A stretch of DNA of 64,000 nucleotides, taken from contig NW_026516765.1 in NCBI RefSeq assembly GCF_025766255.1, forward strand, positions 1 to 64,000. Direction: 5' to 3'. Below the pieces are notes generated by a model. The model was not told the DNA's origin, searched no databases, and was given only the letters and a program-made list of their open reading frames with translations. This DNA comes from Zychaea mexicana (taxonomy: Eukaryota; Mucoromycota; Mucoromycetes; Mucorales; Lichtheimiaceae). The position numbers and the translations under genes are program-made. Positions 45,985 to 57,194 of this stretch are shown here, piece by piece (position 1 is the first letter of the stretch; each line of letters opens with the position of its first letter).

Positions 45985-47265
45985 ATGATGAAGTCAAAGG
46001 GATGGGCTCTGGCCATCATCTTTTGCGTTTTCCTCTACTTTTGCTTCTCATCCCTCAATGCCATTGCACAGTCGAAAAGCACACAGCGATCCGCCGACAT
46101 TGTTATCCAACGGAACAACCCCTATCGACGGTCCAACAGTACACTTTTGACATCAGTCCTGGCACACATTAAAAGCGGCTACGTAGCGAACCGTACACCG
46201 ACATTCGACACGCCACCATTGCTCGTTTTATTCAGCTGTCGACAACCCAATGCGTGTGGATCGTTTGAAGAACGATTAATGAGTCTCACCACCGCCTACG
46301 TGTTTGCTCTTGTCTGGGATGGTGCTGCCTTTGGTATTGACATGGACGCCCCTGTCAAGTTTGACTGGTACTTTGAAATGACGTTGGGTTCCATGAGCAT
46401 GAACGAGGGCCAAATCGAATTTTATCTTGACAATGACGCTATCGCCGACCAATCGACCCTTTTGGATATTGACTCCATGTCGACCGAAGAACTGCAATCA
46501 ACCGATTTTATGGCCAAGTACCGTCAAGAGAATGTCAAGATCTTGCGATGCGGTAAATGGGATACTTGGACAGCATTACTCGACAATCCATCCGTCTGGC
46601 GTCACCGTGACAAGTACCAGTTACAAAAGTTGAACCCGTCCGAAGTGTTTTGGGTCGTGCACCAGATCCTGTTCCGGAAACCCAGCAGTTGGCTCGAAGG
46701 TCATTTGGCGTCGTACCGTGATTTGATGGGCGGCAGCATGTACACAGATCCGATTCAAAAACCACCTGTTCCGGATGACAGTGTGCAGCATCGATGGATG
46801 CGCGTGGGCATCCATTTGAAGACCAGCATTCAGGAGGACATTGATTGCGTTGCGGCCAGGGCAGCATTTGTCTGTCGTGGTGCTCAGGTCATGGGCAAGG
46901 AATGCCATGTCTTTTTGTCCGCACCGTCCCAGGATATCATCCAGGCTCTTCAAAAGGCAATCCAAAAACGCAGCCAAAAGGATCGTCGTACAATCATTCA
47001 TGCTGTGTCCGAATCCTATGAGTTTATCCCAGCAGCGTCCATGATCCAGTCACCTTCGGTCCAGTTGTCGGAAGAACAACGCGTCAAGCTCATGTATGCT
47101 CGACCTATCATGGACTGGACTATCTTGTCACGCATGGATTATCTTATCGGTGGTCATGGTGACTTGTTCCTCAAAACAGCAGCAGCGGCTGCCCAAGTCG
47201 AAACTGGTCTTTATCAGGTTGGTTCTGATGAAGAATGTAAAATCGAGCCCATGACAAGCTGGTAA
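45985..47265 (+). CDS. Type II membrane glycosyltransferase, fucosyltransferase-superfamily-like
   Basis: Single exon, 426 aa. A short cytosolic tail (MMKSKG) and one signal-anchor helix (WALAIIFCVFLYFCFSSL) predict a Golgi type II enzyme. The catalytic part has the general pattern of the GT37/GT65-like fucosyltransferase fold. An early G-S-x-E-E-R-L-x-S-L-x-x-A-Y-x-x-A-L segment (CGSFEERLMSLTTAYVFAL) is followed by IDMDAPVKFDWYF, then RVGIHLKTS where donor-binding enzymes have an H-I-R-x-G-like motif. The late segment MDWTILSRMDYLIGGHGDLFLKTAAAA resembles the DW-LL--D--v--S-sF--tA motif. Mucoralean cell walls contain fucose polymers, which fits but does not prove the assignment. Acceptor unknown. 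Confidence 0.65.
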   Translation: MMKSKGWALAIIFCVFLYFCFSSLNAIAQSKSTQRSADIVIQRNNPYRRSNSTLLTSVLAHIKSGYVANRTPTFDTPPLLVLFSCRQPNACGSFEERLMSLTTAYVFALVWDGAAFGIDMDAPVKFDWYFEMTLGSMSMNEGQIEFYLDNDAIADQSTLLDIDSMSTEELQSTDFMAKYRQENVKILRCGKWDTWTALLDNPSVWRHRDKYQLQKLNPSEVFWVVHQILFRKPSSWLEGHLASYRDLMGGSMYTDPIQKPPVPDDSVQHRWMRVGIHLKTSIQEDIDCVAARAAFVCRGAQVMGKECHVFLSAPSQDIIQALQKAIQKRSQKDRRTIIHAVSESYEFIPAASMIQSPSVQLSEEQRVKLMYARPIMDWTILSRMDYLIGGHGDLFLKTAAAAAQVETGLYQVGSDEECKIEPMTSW

Positions 47266-48904
47266 AATCCCCCCCCAATTAGAGAAAGAGAGAGAAAGCA
47301 AAAGAGTATCTCAATTAATATATCAACCACATACACACCGATAACAAAACTATATACTTGCACACAGTCATACGCGCTTCTTTTGTATAATAACATCCCT
47401 TTTCCCTCCCAAGTCTCTGCGAGAATTATACATCTTCATATATTTTTATCGATAACTACTACATCGCTTTTTTTTTTGTCTTTTACACTCGTAACTTCCC
47501 GTCTTCTTGTTATTGTTTTTTTCTTCATTATCTTGAAAAAATGTTACCTACTACGATTAATACAACACTTTTATATGTTTACATCCATATTATCTTACTA
47601 TTGCAGTCGGTGCTGTTATAGTGTTGTTGCTGTCATGTTTCAAAAAATAATGACATGGTGTGCAGTTCTACACACATGTCAAGGTTATTTCTCTCTTTGG
47701 AGAGACAACAGCATTAATGAAGGTGTTGATACACTTGGTGTTGTGTATTATTACCAAGGATTTTTTTTAGCAAATATACTGGGCTTTCATATCATTACAG
47801 CCTGCTTTTGTTTTCCTGTGACACAAACAGATCGGCGTATCTCGTGTGGAGATCGACGACACGCAGTAATGAACCGTGGTAATTATGTTGGATATTGATT
47901 ATTCCAAATGATAGAACCTTAGAAATGGTACTTTATCCGATTATTTTGGTGATTTAGGCGTGACAATACGCTTAATAGCAAAGAGAATACGACATACAAA
48001 ACAATAGATGCATCAATACTGTAATCAAAAATGCCATTTCCGGAATCATGCAGCAAGCCGTTTGGGCCATTTCTGAGCCTCTGTTCTTGTGTCCCGAAAA
48101 TCGCCCAATCCTAATACACAGAGATAGTACTGTGGTCTCTCTTTCACTTACCGATAAGAGAAGAGAATTTGCTTAGCTTGTATGAATATTGACATGAGTG
48201 CCGGTCCACGAGCGAATTGATAGGTCGATCGATGGTAAAAAAAAAAGCTGCTTGGTGGCCCTCCTCCTCCCTCTCATCTTATCTTTTACTTGTTTTGAGC
48301 TCTTTTAGGTTCTCCTTCTTGTTAGGTTGGTCATTACCAAAATAGCTGGATGTTGGGGCTCCCCAACTAAAATAAAACGGTACTGCCCTAATCGATGATG
48401 ATGTTTGCGTGTTCACGAACTTTTATATGTACGTGCCGCTGCTGCTGCAATTGATTTCTTTTTTTTGCCTGCGTCTCCGCTCGCTTGCTCACACACTGGG
48501 CCGGAATCCTGTATCCGTCATGTGTGCACACTATACACAAGTCCACTAGTTCCTCATTGATAGACAATGCGTACTATCAAGATTACTAGTGATTATTTGC
48601 ACACCACACGCAATGATAGAATAATTTGGGGGAAATTCTGTGCACAATACAATGCGTACACATAGATAACAGCAATTTATAATTATAAAATTACGAAAAC
48701 ACGGGGCTGATGATGGTTGCGATACCGTATACACTTCATTAATAAATTTACTGCTATTGAGTTTTTGGCACTTTCCCTCTCTTTCTGTTTCTTATTTCTT
48801 TCCTTGTTTTGTTTTCGTTCCGTCACTCGAACCCAACACTCTCTTGCTATAGTTGCGCACGCTGCTCACGCATAAAAACATCCACTATAAACTTTACTAC
48901 TACC
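47266..48904. other. Intergenic region, 1.6 kb
   Basis: T-rich 3' UTR sequence, then mixed sequence. A frame at 47634-47898 is open for about 88 codons but resembles nothing I know. No RNA gene recognised. Confidence 0.4.
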
Positions 48905-49708
48905 ATGGCCGAAAGATTTGTTAAAGGACAAGATGGTACTGCCGTCTGCTGGATGTTCAATGAATCCAACACGAGAAACAATCATTGGGATCCTCAACAT
49001 CAGCAAGAGCAAGCTACTGCCGCCTTTGCTTCCACTACTCTTGATGAGAGCAGGAGCAAGAACGAGTGCGATAATGATGGCGATGATGAATACTTTGCGT
49101 GTAAATGGCGATCATCCTCATCGACCTTGGCTTTTCCAAGCTCAAAGTACACCAGTAACAAGCGACCATTGAACGGCAATAGCAACAACAGGAGTGAGGG
49201 CAGCAGAAGAAGTAGCCCTTCATTTTGCTTGACCCATCACCAAAGCATGAAAAATTTTTACATAAATGATGAAGATGACGACGGCGATGATGATAAAAAT
49301 ACCTCCAACGACAACGAATATGGCTCGGTTTCGGATTCATCCGAAGACTTTTACCTGGAGGACAGTACCAGCAGTAGCGACGAGGATTATTTTTTCGATC
49401 CGTTACCCACGCCGACAGTTACCACCACCATGACAACTACGACAAGTCCTGCACCAACATATGCATCGCCAACAGCGGCACCGAAAGGGTTGTCGCCAAT
49501 GACGGGATTCTTTCCAGTTTCAATTGTCACTCCATCAGCAACAACGAGAAAAAACAGCAAAACGACAACGTCTACCAAAAGCACATCACCGCCTTCATCA
49601 ACAACCGCACCCACCCTCAAGGATCGACGACAATTACTTTTACGCCGTTGTGACACCAAATGCTCTTCCGGGCTTAATGAATGGTTTGCAGCCAACTTGC
49701 ATCATTAA
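48905..49708 (+). CDS. Hypothetical acidic Ser/Thr-rich protein
   Basis: Single exon, 267 aa, starting at the ATG in taccATGG (48905), the best context; the frame is open upstream but without an ATG. The N-terminus MAERFVKGQDGTAVCWMFN is followed by acidic/serine runs (NDEDDDGDDDKN, SSEDFYLEDSTSSSDEDYFFDP), a Thr/Ser/Pro-rich stretch, and a basic C-terminal motif (LKDRRQLLLRRCDTKCSSGLNEWF) that could be a functional tail. No known domain is recognised. A nuclear or regulatory protein is possible but unsupported. Confidence 0.6.
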   Translation: MAERFVKGQDGTAVCWMFNESNTRNNHWDPQHQQEQATAAFASTTLDESRSKNECDNDGDDEYFACKWRSSSSTLAFPSSKYTSNKRPLNGNSNNRSEGSRRSSPSFCLTHHQSMKNFYINDEDDDGDDDKNTSNDNEYGSVSDSSEDFYLEDSTSSSDEDYFFDPLPTPTVTTTMTTTTSPAPTYASPTAAPKGLSPMTGFFPVSIVTPSATTRKNSKTTTSTKSTSPPSSTTAPTLKDRRQLLLRRCDTKCSSGLNEWFAANLHH

Positions 49709-50045
49709 ACAAACAAAACTCTTTCCACATTTGTCAAGGAAATAGGGGATGGTCTTTTTAGTAGTAAAGTACATATATATAACAGCACATTTACTATTGC
49801 TATCTCTGTTCTCAGACTATTGTATATGTAGCTTATGTCCTCAGATTTGTCATTTCTGAATTTGTAGTAAAAATAAGTACACGCTATTCATGTTTTTGAG
49901 ATAAAGAAAAACCAGTGAAAAGTGGTGTCATTACAAACACGTATATGCAGATTTAATAATTATTTACAAGTATTGACGAGTACATGTAGATGGAGTGGAT
50001 GAAGTATATGCAGACATAGTACCTGCTTCTTGTTATGTATTTTGA

Positions 50046-51706
50046 TTATCTACGAGTAGCCTTCATATTCGCTTCTCGTAACAGCAGGTGGAACTCTGGA
50101 GCAAACCGGTTACAAATACTTCTCGCAACATGAGGATATTTTGGATGAGCATCTGCCATGACCGTGATGTTGACCTTATCGCAATGCGAAACTAGACCAA
50201 TGGCAATTCCGCCTTTGCCGTTCTGCGGTGGAAGTACGTACACGTCGCTGATGGTTTTCCCACCAAATTCAACAGGGTCGGTAGGACCAGGAAGATTTGT
50301 AAAGACGCCATGGGGAATATTAGCAGCACGATTGACCATCGGCAGCATACCGGTTAATAACCCGGGAAAGTTGTCAAGTATTCCTTGGACAAATATACTG
50401 TACATCAAGGATGGGATCCGTGATACCTTGACTGCTTGCATTTCTGCTCGTACTTGAGCCAGTAGCTCCTTTGTATCGAGGTCTTTCATGGAAAACCAGC
50501 CCCATATCCCACTGACCACATTTTGGAAGCTATCGACAAACAGGTTAGAAATGACTTTTTTTTTCTCTGGAGGTAGTCGAGAGAGATATATTTTTACCTT
50601 TGATCGTCCATATCACGCTGTGAAATTGGAACAAAGAGTCGTACAAAATCGTCATGCCGCACACCATTTTCTTCCAGATAGCCCTTGATACAACGCGTCA
50701 CGACCAACACCATTACATCGTTGACAGTGCCGCCCAATACACGACGCACAGCACGTATGTCTTTAAGCCGTATGGTGTCCGACCAAGCGACTTGTTTCTT
50801 GTAGGATTGCAGGCCGGTATAGAATAGATCGCGGTGGTGTGACAACCTTGCTGGCAAAATACATAGCAAAATCACCCACAAATCATGCAATAATGTAATC
50901 CACACAAGATATACGCGGTTCATCCAAATGCAACACCAAGTGGTTAGCCATTGCAGCCATGCTGGGAACAAAAAATAGATTTGGTCCGGGATATCGTTGA
51001 GCAATGGTGCTGTTCGCAGTAGTTGCTTCTTTTTCTTGTAGTTTGCATTTCGTCTTTGCTGTTGCTTTTGCCTGTTGTTGCTCTTTTTGTATGTACCGTC
51101 GTCCAATGATGCTTTGTTGTTCTGTCTAGACGGTTCGTGGCTGGTAATCTCCAACAAACTATCAATAAACCCAAGTCCATCGCAGAGACAATGATGTGCC
51201 TTCCAGAAAAATGCGCATTTTTCATCGTGTAGGCCCGAGATTGCGTGAAGTTCCCATAATGGTTTAGAATAATCGAACGGGCGCGATTGCTAGTAGGTTT
51301 TCCAAAGAAAGAAAAGGTCGTAGAATGTTTTGTTTATATAGAGATCCTTTCATAGACGAATTGCTTGTTTGTTGATATGTATCGTGGGCATATACTTTAC
51401 CATATCGGAAATGTATTCTTGCAAAGACTGTTCGCTTGGAGCTTTCAGTCTATGATATTCTATGTTCATATGCGGTTGCCATCCGATCGGGTTACTCCAT
51501 ACGGGCGTATATAACGCAGATCCGTGTGCTGGCACTGAAGCGTATCGAGGGAATTCATCGCATAACTGTTCGACGGATTGGTAAACAATACGGGAATCAA
51601 GTCGACCGTCAAACACCCACAGACTGCTGACAGTCATCAATCGTCGCGGATGTTCGATTTGCAGGAATAAATTATCCATTCCGGAGAGCTTTTCTTCCTC
51701 TAGCAT
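50046..51706 (-). CDS. Wax ester synthase/diacylglycerol acyltransferase-like (WS/DGAT) acyltransferase
   Basis: Minus strand, exons 51706-51401, 51289-50598 and 50529-50046, 493 aa. The frame is also open to an upstream ATG at 51757, which would add 17 residues. Family landmarks are LSGMDNLFLQIEHPRRLMTVSSLWVFDG at the start, the catalytic HHxxxDG motif as AHHCLCDGLGFI, GGTVNDVMVLVVTR, VPISQRD, and the late FTNLPGPTDPVEFGGK. These enzymes esterify acyl-CoA to diacylglycerol or fatty alcohols. A hydrophobic middle segment (VYLVWITLLHDLWVILLCIL) suggests membrane association. Substrate is not determinable. It is convergent with the hypothetical gene ending at 49708. Confidence 0.88.
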
Positions 51707-51757
51707 GTTTGTTCTTGGTGACAAGTCCAAATAATGCAGTAAAGAAAAGATTAACAA

Positions 51758-52349
51758 AATTGAAATCCGCGAAAAGGTTATTCTTTTCTTTTAAACTGTT
51801 TCAAATATCGGAACAGCAGTTGTTGCTTGGTAATACAGCAGTAATTATTTAGTACGGTCTCGGGCAGTTATTCCATTGCACGCTTTTTTCCTTCTCAGTT
51901 TGAAATCCTTGTTGGAGAAAGCGATATGATATAATGATGACTTGAGGTCGCCCTCTTAATAAAAACATACAATAGCACTCTTACTACCTTTTATTCAGAC
52001 GGTAGCATAAAGTTAGATGTGAAAACACGAAATACTACAGTTACAGGCATTTCACGTACGGTGATTGCAGTTATGGTCCATAACTTGAGCGTGACAGCTG
52101 TCAAGTGGATGGATGATCAGGCCCAATAGCGGCTCTGTGAGTGAGATTTCGCAATGTAGCACAAGTTTACTGGGGAACACATGAATGCTTTGCTGCGCGT
52201 AGATGCGAGTAGATGCGAACAATGAGAGAGAGAGTGTGTGTGTGCAGCAGCAGAGCAGTCACCGTCCAATTTTTACTGGACGATAGCTCATTTGTAAACC
52301 CGAAAGGTGATACCACCAACCACTTCCCTTTCGAAACTTTTGCATAGAC
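51758..52349. promoter_or_regulatory. Divergent promoter region between WS/DGAT and HAP3
   Basis: About 590 bp shared by two genes that point away from each other. A CCAAT box occurs at 52265-52269 on the plus strand, interesting because HAP3 is itself a CCAAT-binding subunit. A (GA)n/(GT)n tract lies near 52224-52243. Confidence 0.4.
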
Positions 52350-53258
52350 ATGTCAGCAAGCGGAAATCAGTCAGGCGATGAAGGCGATTTGGATCTCAAG
52401 GAGCAGGATCGTTACCTTCCCATTGCAAAGTAAAGAAAAAAATATATACAAAGCATATAGACGCGTGTTGTTTTCTGCACATTATGAGTGTCGTCACTAG
52501 GGCTACTGCAGTACTACCTACCACCTTGATACTAAATGGATAAAAACGTATTGTTGTATTTTTCAGTGTTGCACGCATTATGAAAAAGTCATTACCGGAA
52601 AACGCGAAAATTGCCAAAGAAGCCAAAGAATGCGTTCAAGAATGCGTCTCAGAATTCATTTCTTTCATCACTAGCGAATATCCTTTTTTTTATACGCCAA
52701 GTTTTAGTGGGGAAGGAGGAGAATCAAGATAAAGTAGAGGCAGGAGGAAGGGGGCGTGATTGCTTTTTTACAAGAGCCTGCGTAGTGCAGTCAACAGAGT
52801 ATTAAGAATACCATCCTTAACCCAAAACGTGTGCCCGTCATTACAGCAAGCGATCGTTGTTTACAAGAAAAGCGCAAGACCATCAACGGAGAAGATATTT
52901 TGTGGGCAATGCAATCATTGGGCTTTGAAAATTATGCAGAAGCACTCAAAATATACCTGGGCAAATATCGAGAGGTAACGAAGCGCATGCGCGAGAGCAA
53001 CAGTGGTTTTTTTTCTTCTTAAAACCAATAAGACGGATAATTGACTAAAATGTGAAAAACCAGACGACCAAGTTGGAACGAGCCACTTCATCCACAAAAG
53101 ACAAAGAAGACGATGCTTCGCCTGATTCAAAGCAATCACAGCAACAAGATCAGCAGCAACCATCACCACAACAGCTCTACATGCAGCAACAGCAGCCAAC
53201 GTCTCAGCCAGGCCAACCACCAGCTGGCATGTCTGGCAACTTTTACAACGGTCAATAA
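52350..53258 (+). CDS. HAP3: CCAAT-binding factor subunit B (NF-YB/HAP3)
   Basis: Exons 52350-52429, 52567-52677, 52845-52974 and 53064-53258, 171 aa. The histone-fold core is nearly identical to [83 protein letters not shown]. It pairs with HAP5/NF-YC and recruits HAP2 to CCAAT boxes. The C-terminus is Q-rich. The second intron (52678-52844) has no GT-AG ends: it begins ATATCCTTT, contains ATCCTTAAC, and ends AC. That is the U12 AT-AC signature, and it is the only split that keeps the conserved SE-ASDRC sequence in frame. Confidence 0.94.
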
Positions 53259-53500
53259 CACATTCAATTAAAGAAATCAATATCAAAACGTATACTGTGC
53301 TCGGGACTACTATTGTTCGTCTACATTCATTTGCTACAAGAGGGAAATTAAGGATCTACGCTTGGAAGGATCGTCATTCGTACTCTATCTTTTTGGAGCT
53401 AGTCGAGAATCAGTATATAGGATGCATGTGTTTTCTTACAAAGGGAAAAGGAGGATTCATTACAAAAATGCGAGAACATGTATATAAGAGGATGATTGAG

Positions 53501-54154
53501 TTATTGCTTGATGCCGTACTGGGCCTTGTACTCGCGCATAAGAGTCAATTGCTCGCCATAAGTACCCTTCTCCTCCATAAACTCCATAATGTGATCCATG
53601 GTGATGATAGCGCGGACGGGGACACCGTTCTTTTCCTGGACAGCCTGGATGGCCGACTTGCCAGAGCCATCGGGTGCGACTTCAGCACGGTCCACGGCCA
53701 CAAGAACGCCGGCCAACTCGGCGTTGTTTGCCTTAATGATACCGATCGATTCGTTGATCGCAGTGCCAGCTGTGATCACGTCATCTACCACGACAATTTT
53801 ACCGCTCAAAGGTGTACCGACAATATCGCCACCTTCACCGTGATACTTCTTTTCCTTGCGGTTGAAAGCGAAAGGTGCTTCTTGCTTATGTTCGTTCGTC
53901 AACGCGAGAGCAGTGGCGCACACCAAAGGAATGCCCTTGTATGCAGGGCCGAAAAGAACATCGTATGTGAAGCCGGCATCAACCAAAGCAGCAGCGTAGA
54001 AGCGACCAATCGCACCAAGAGTCTTGCCACTGTTGAACAAACCGGCATTGAAAAAGTAGGGTGAGACACGACCGGATTTCAAAGTGAATTGACCGAATTT
54101 GAGCACATTGTTCTGTAAGGCAAACTCAATGAATTCACGTTGGTATTCTTTCAT
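53501..54154 (-). CDS. URA5: Orotate phosphoribosyltransferase
   Basis: Single exon, 217 aa, from the ATG at 54154. It converts orotate and PRPP to orotidine 5'-monophosphate in pyrimidine synthesis, in the cytosol. The fungal OPRTase pattern is complete: YQREFIEFALQNNVLKFGQF, LKSGRVSPYFFNAG, FGPAYKGIPLV, FNRKEKKYHGEGG and the PRPP-binding loop IVVVDDVITAGTAI. The length is typical. It is convergent with HAP3, the two stops being about 240 bp apart. The analogous gene in Mucor is used as an auxotrophic marker (named pyrF there). Confidence 0.97.
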   Translation of the reverse strand: MKEYQREFIEFALQNNVLKFGQFTLKSGRVSPYFFNAGLFNSGKTLGAIGRFYAAALVDAGFTYDVLFGPAYKGIPLVCATALALTNEHKQEAPFAFNRKEKKYHGEGGDIVGTPLSGKIVVVDDVITAGTAINESIGIIKANNAELAGVLVAVDRAEVAPDGSGKSAIQAVQEKNGVPVRAIITMDHIMEFMEEKGTYGEQLTLMREYKAQYGIKQ

Positions 54155-54426
54155 TGTTATAAATTTTTTTTCTTGTTCAGCAAAGAAGAAAAAACTCAAA
54201 AAATAAAGCTTAAAGGTCGGTAATGTCGGAATGTAGCGGACAGTCACCCGGCTTCACGCCAGTACTATGTGCTACATACCAAAACGAGGAACTAACAGAT
54301 CCACAAGGTTAATTATGTTGGACGCTAAGGATACTTTGCCATGTTTGTGAAAACTACTATGTTATATGGAAGTCTGAATCTGTTGCGTGTTTAGATAAAC
54401 GTCAATGTGGCTGAAGACTTGAACCA

Positions 54427-54693
54427 TTAGTCGATGGCCACCCTGTCAATACGTACGTAACGTACATACTGCAGTCCAGAATGGTAAAATCTACATACTC
54501 GCTGCAAGACACGTCGTGCGTGTCGGGAGACCAGTATATTACATGATGGCGTATATGCAAGCTGTGGGTCATCCCTATTTAACACATCCCTGCGAGAGTT
54601 TCTGGAGACAATCCATTCTTCTTTTCTTTTTGCGTCATTGATAGCCTCAAACGATACGATACAACTGAGGAGCAACGTGCCAAACAAACACAT
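54427..54693 (-). CDS. Possible small secreted protein (unknown)
   Basis: An 88-codon minus-strand frame starts with a signal-peptide-like hydrophobic run (MCLFGTLLLSCIVSFEAIND), then a basic, Arg-rich body with three Cys. A TATA-like sequence lies about 40 bp upstream (54723-54733). No family recognised, and chance openness cannot be excluded. Confidence 0.28.
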   Translation of the reverse strand: MCLFGTLLLSCIVSFEAINDAKRKEEWIVSRNSRRDVLNRDDPQLAYTPSCNILVSRHARRVLQRVCRFYHSGLQYVRYVRIDRVAID

Positions 54694-54915
54694 AAATTTC
54701 TTGTTTCAAAAAAGAAGCTAGTACATATATACTATCTATCATTCGAGAGAACAAGAATACAAAAGGCGGGTAAGTTACAGTACTTTTCACTCTGGAATCT
54801 CTTTCTTTTATACTCCTTTGTCAGTAAAATACACGATATATAAATGATAAAACGAACAAGAAAAAACCATTACTTGGCTACTGTTACGCATGGTATAAAA
54901 TTGTAGTGATTTCTC

Positions 54916-57194
54916 ATGTTTAAAGAAAAAGGGAAAGGTAATCATATCAGTGGCGAACCAGATGACTCCATCAAGGCTTCCGAAGAAAATGAACAAGCAA
55001 AAATCACAGTAAGTACTTTAAAAAGCATTTTTAAACAGATATCTGATATCTAAGAATAACACAACACGTTATTGCTCTGCCCAGGATGGCAAAAGACACA
55101 TTGGATCTTTAGTAACGAGGAGGGAAATGGTCGAAAATCACGATGAAGACGGAACGTATCATCAACGCCACAATCATGACGAAGATTTAAACAACAAGAC
55201 AGAGGAGGGCGGTGAAGGCTCGACAATCGTTGTCGATTGCGGCTATGCGTGGTTTGTTGCAGCTGGAGCAACAGCAGCATGCTTTTTTGCATCTTTTTAC
55301 CCTGTCTGGTAAAATACACTTTTTTGAACGCGTTTATAATTACGATCGACAGCGATGGCGATAATTCTAATTGAACGCATATTTTATGTAATTTTTCATA
55401 CATTCATACAGGGGTAAGGTTTGCCTCTGACTTTTACGCCGCCATAGCAGATATAGCATTGCTCCTAAATACTCACCTATCGCTACGCAAACTTATTTTT
55501 GCTGGTTACTTACTATTGTAGGTGTCATCCAAGATATGTACATACGAGATCATATCTTTTCTGGTCCAAATCTTACGACACAAATGACATTGGTCGGCAG
55601 CATATCTCAAGGAATTGTAAACTTTGGCGTTCTTATCAGCAGCCTACTATTAGACCGCTTAGGGGGCACTAGGAATTTGTGTATACTCGGATCGTGCTTC
55701 ATTTTTGGTGGATTTATGCTGACATCAATATCGACTTCGGTAAGAGCAGATAACCACCCGCCACAAACAGGAAAAAATGGTGACAGCGATTGATGACGTA
55801 TGTAGTGATGGAAAGGATATGTATAAGTGTTAACAAAATGTATTATTTTGACGTAGGCAGATATGGCAAATATATCTGTCATTGAGCATTGGTGCAAGTT
55901 TTGGCGCAGCGCTTCTATTTGGGGTTAGTGAAAAAGAAGCCTTTTTATTATCTCTTGTTGCTTATGGTATTATGCATTACTCCTTGCCCGTACATATTGA
56001 TTTAATTTCGATTAAAATAATTGAAAAAAAACAGACAGCCACCCTTTGTATTCCACATTGGTTTGAAAAGAAACGTGCAACAGCTTTCGGGATACAATCG
56101 AGTGCCACCCAATTTTCTAGTCTAGTACTTCCTTTCATTGTCACGCGTGTGTATGACACTCTCGGTCATCAATGGTATGAGAGAAACCGTTGGATGATAA
56201 TACTGTTGTATGATGGGTCGCTAAAAGAAGACATTGTAATCCTTTCAGGGTATTCCGCGTTCTCGCTTTCATATCTGTAGCTATCAACGCCATAGCTATC
56301 GCCTTTATGAAAGATCAACCTACCAGAATGGAGAACAGTAGCGGAGAGCAAATATCCGGCAGCAACAAGAACAAGACAATGAGTTTTGATCTGAGTATCT
56401 TTAAGATTACTGACATGCTAATTTGGTTACCAACTTATCCAATGTCAATGAGTTCGCGATTTATCGTGCTTATGTTCTTACCGAACTATGGAACATACAT
56501 TGGCCTTTCCGGAACTAAAGTAGCTGCAGTTACTGCAATTGCATCGGCAATGAGTCTATTTGGTCGAATATCTCTTGGGTAATCCACCAAAAGATACATA
56601 TGCACAGTACATGTATTACAAAACATTGAATTTACAAGACGGAAATTAAATAACCTTACGTCGTGTATTCTGTAGTATAATGGCAGATCGCTTTGGTTAT
56701 TTGAACATATACACTCTGAGTAATGCAATGACTACGTTGACCATTCTCACCATGTGGATGTTTGCGAATAATTTTGCAAGTCTCATCGGGTTTTCTGTGG
56801 TATATGGATTCTTTTGTGCAACTCAAGCTACAGTTCGTACGTTATCTAACTGTGATTTTTGTTTTCAATTACATGCATGGTGGGGAGGAAAAAGAATTTT
56901 TTTATCGCTCACGTTCTCTCTGTCTTATTATTATTTTTGTATATAGATCCAGCGGTAACTGCCCGTATAGTTGGTATGGAGAGGTATCCAGCCGCTATGA
57001 GCTTTAGTATGGTCCTGAGCATTCTAGTTATCCCACTTTCGCTTATTGCCAACAGCTTGTCCGCTGGTATTGGAACTGCCAAGGATCCATTTTTAATTTA
57101 CAAGCTTAGTGGTGGAGCACTCAGTGGTCTCTGTACAATACTAGGGCTGGTCACGAAGTTTCGATTGGATCGGAATTTGTTTGCAAACGTGTAG
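54916..57194 (+). CDS. MFS transporter, monocarboxylate porter-like (copy 1)
   Basis: Exons 54916-55008, 55085-55308, 55412-55413 (2 nt), 55522-55739, 55861-55923, 56035-56174, 56249-56578, 56676-56836 and 56947-57194 give 492 aa, all in phase. A hydrophilic, acidic N-terminus leads to VVDCGYAWFVAAGA, the DGGYGWxV signature region of fungal monocarboxylate-type MFS proteins. Twelve membrane segments follow, including SQGIVNFGVLISSLLLDRLGG, IWQIYLSLSIGASFGAALLFG and ARIVGMERYPAAMSF. The conserved W-G-V-I-Q-D after helix 1 can only be built with the 2-nt exon. The substrate is unknown; many relatives are plasma-membrane transporters. It is convergent with its paralog. Confidence 0.9.

Noticed and set aside
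55522..55793. Reading copy 1 of the transporter as a frameshifted pseudogene
   Set aside because: The apparent two-base gap is explained by the microexon, and the paralog shows the same gap; all other exons are clean.
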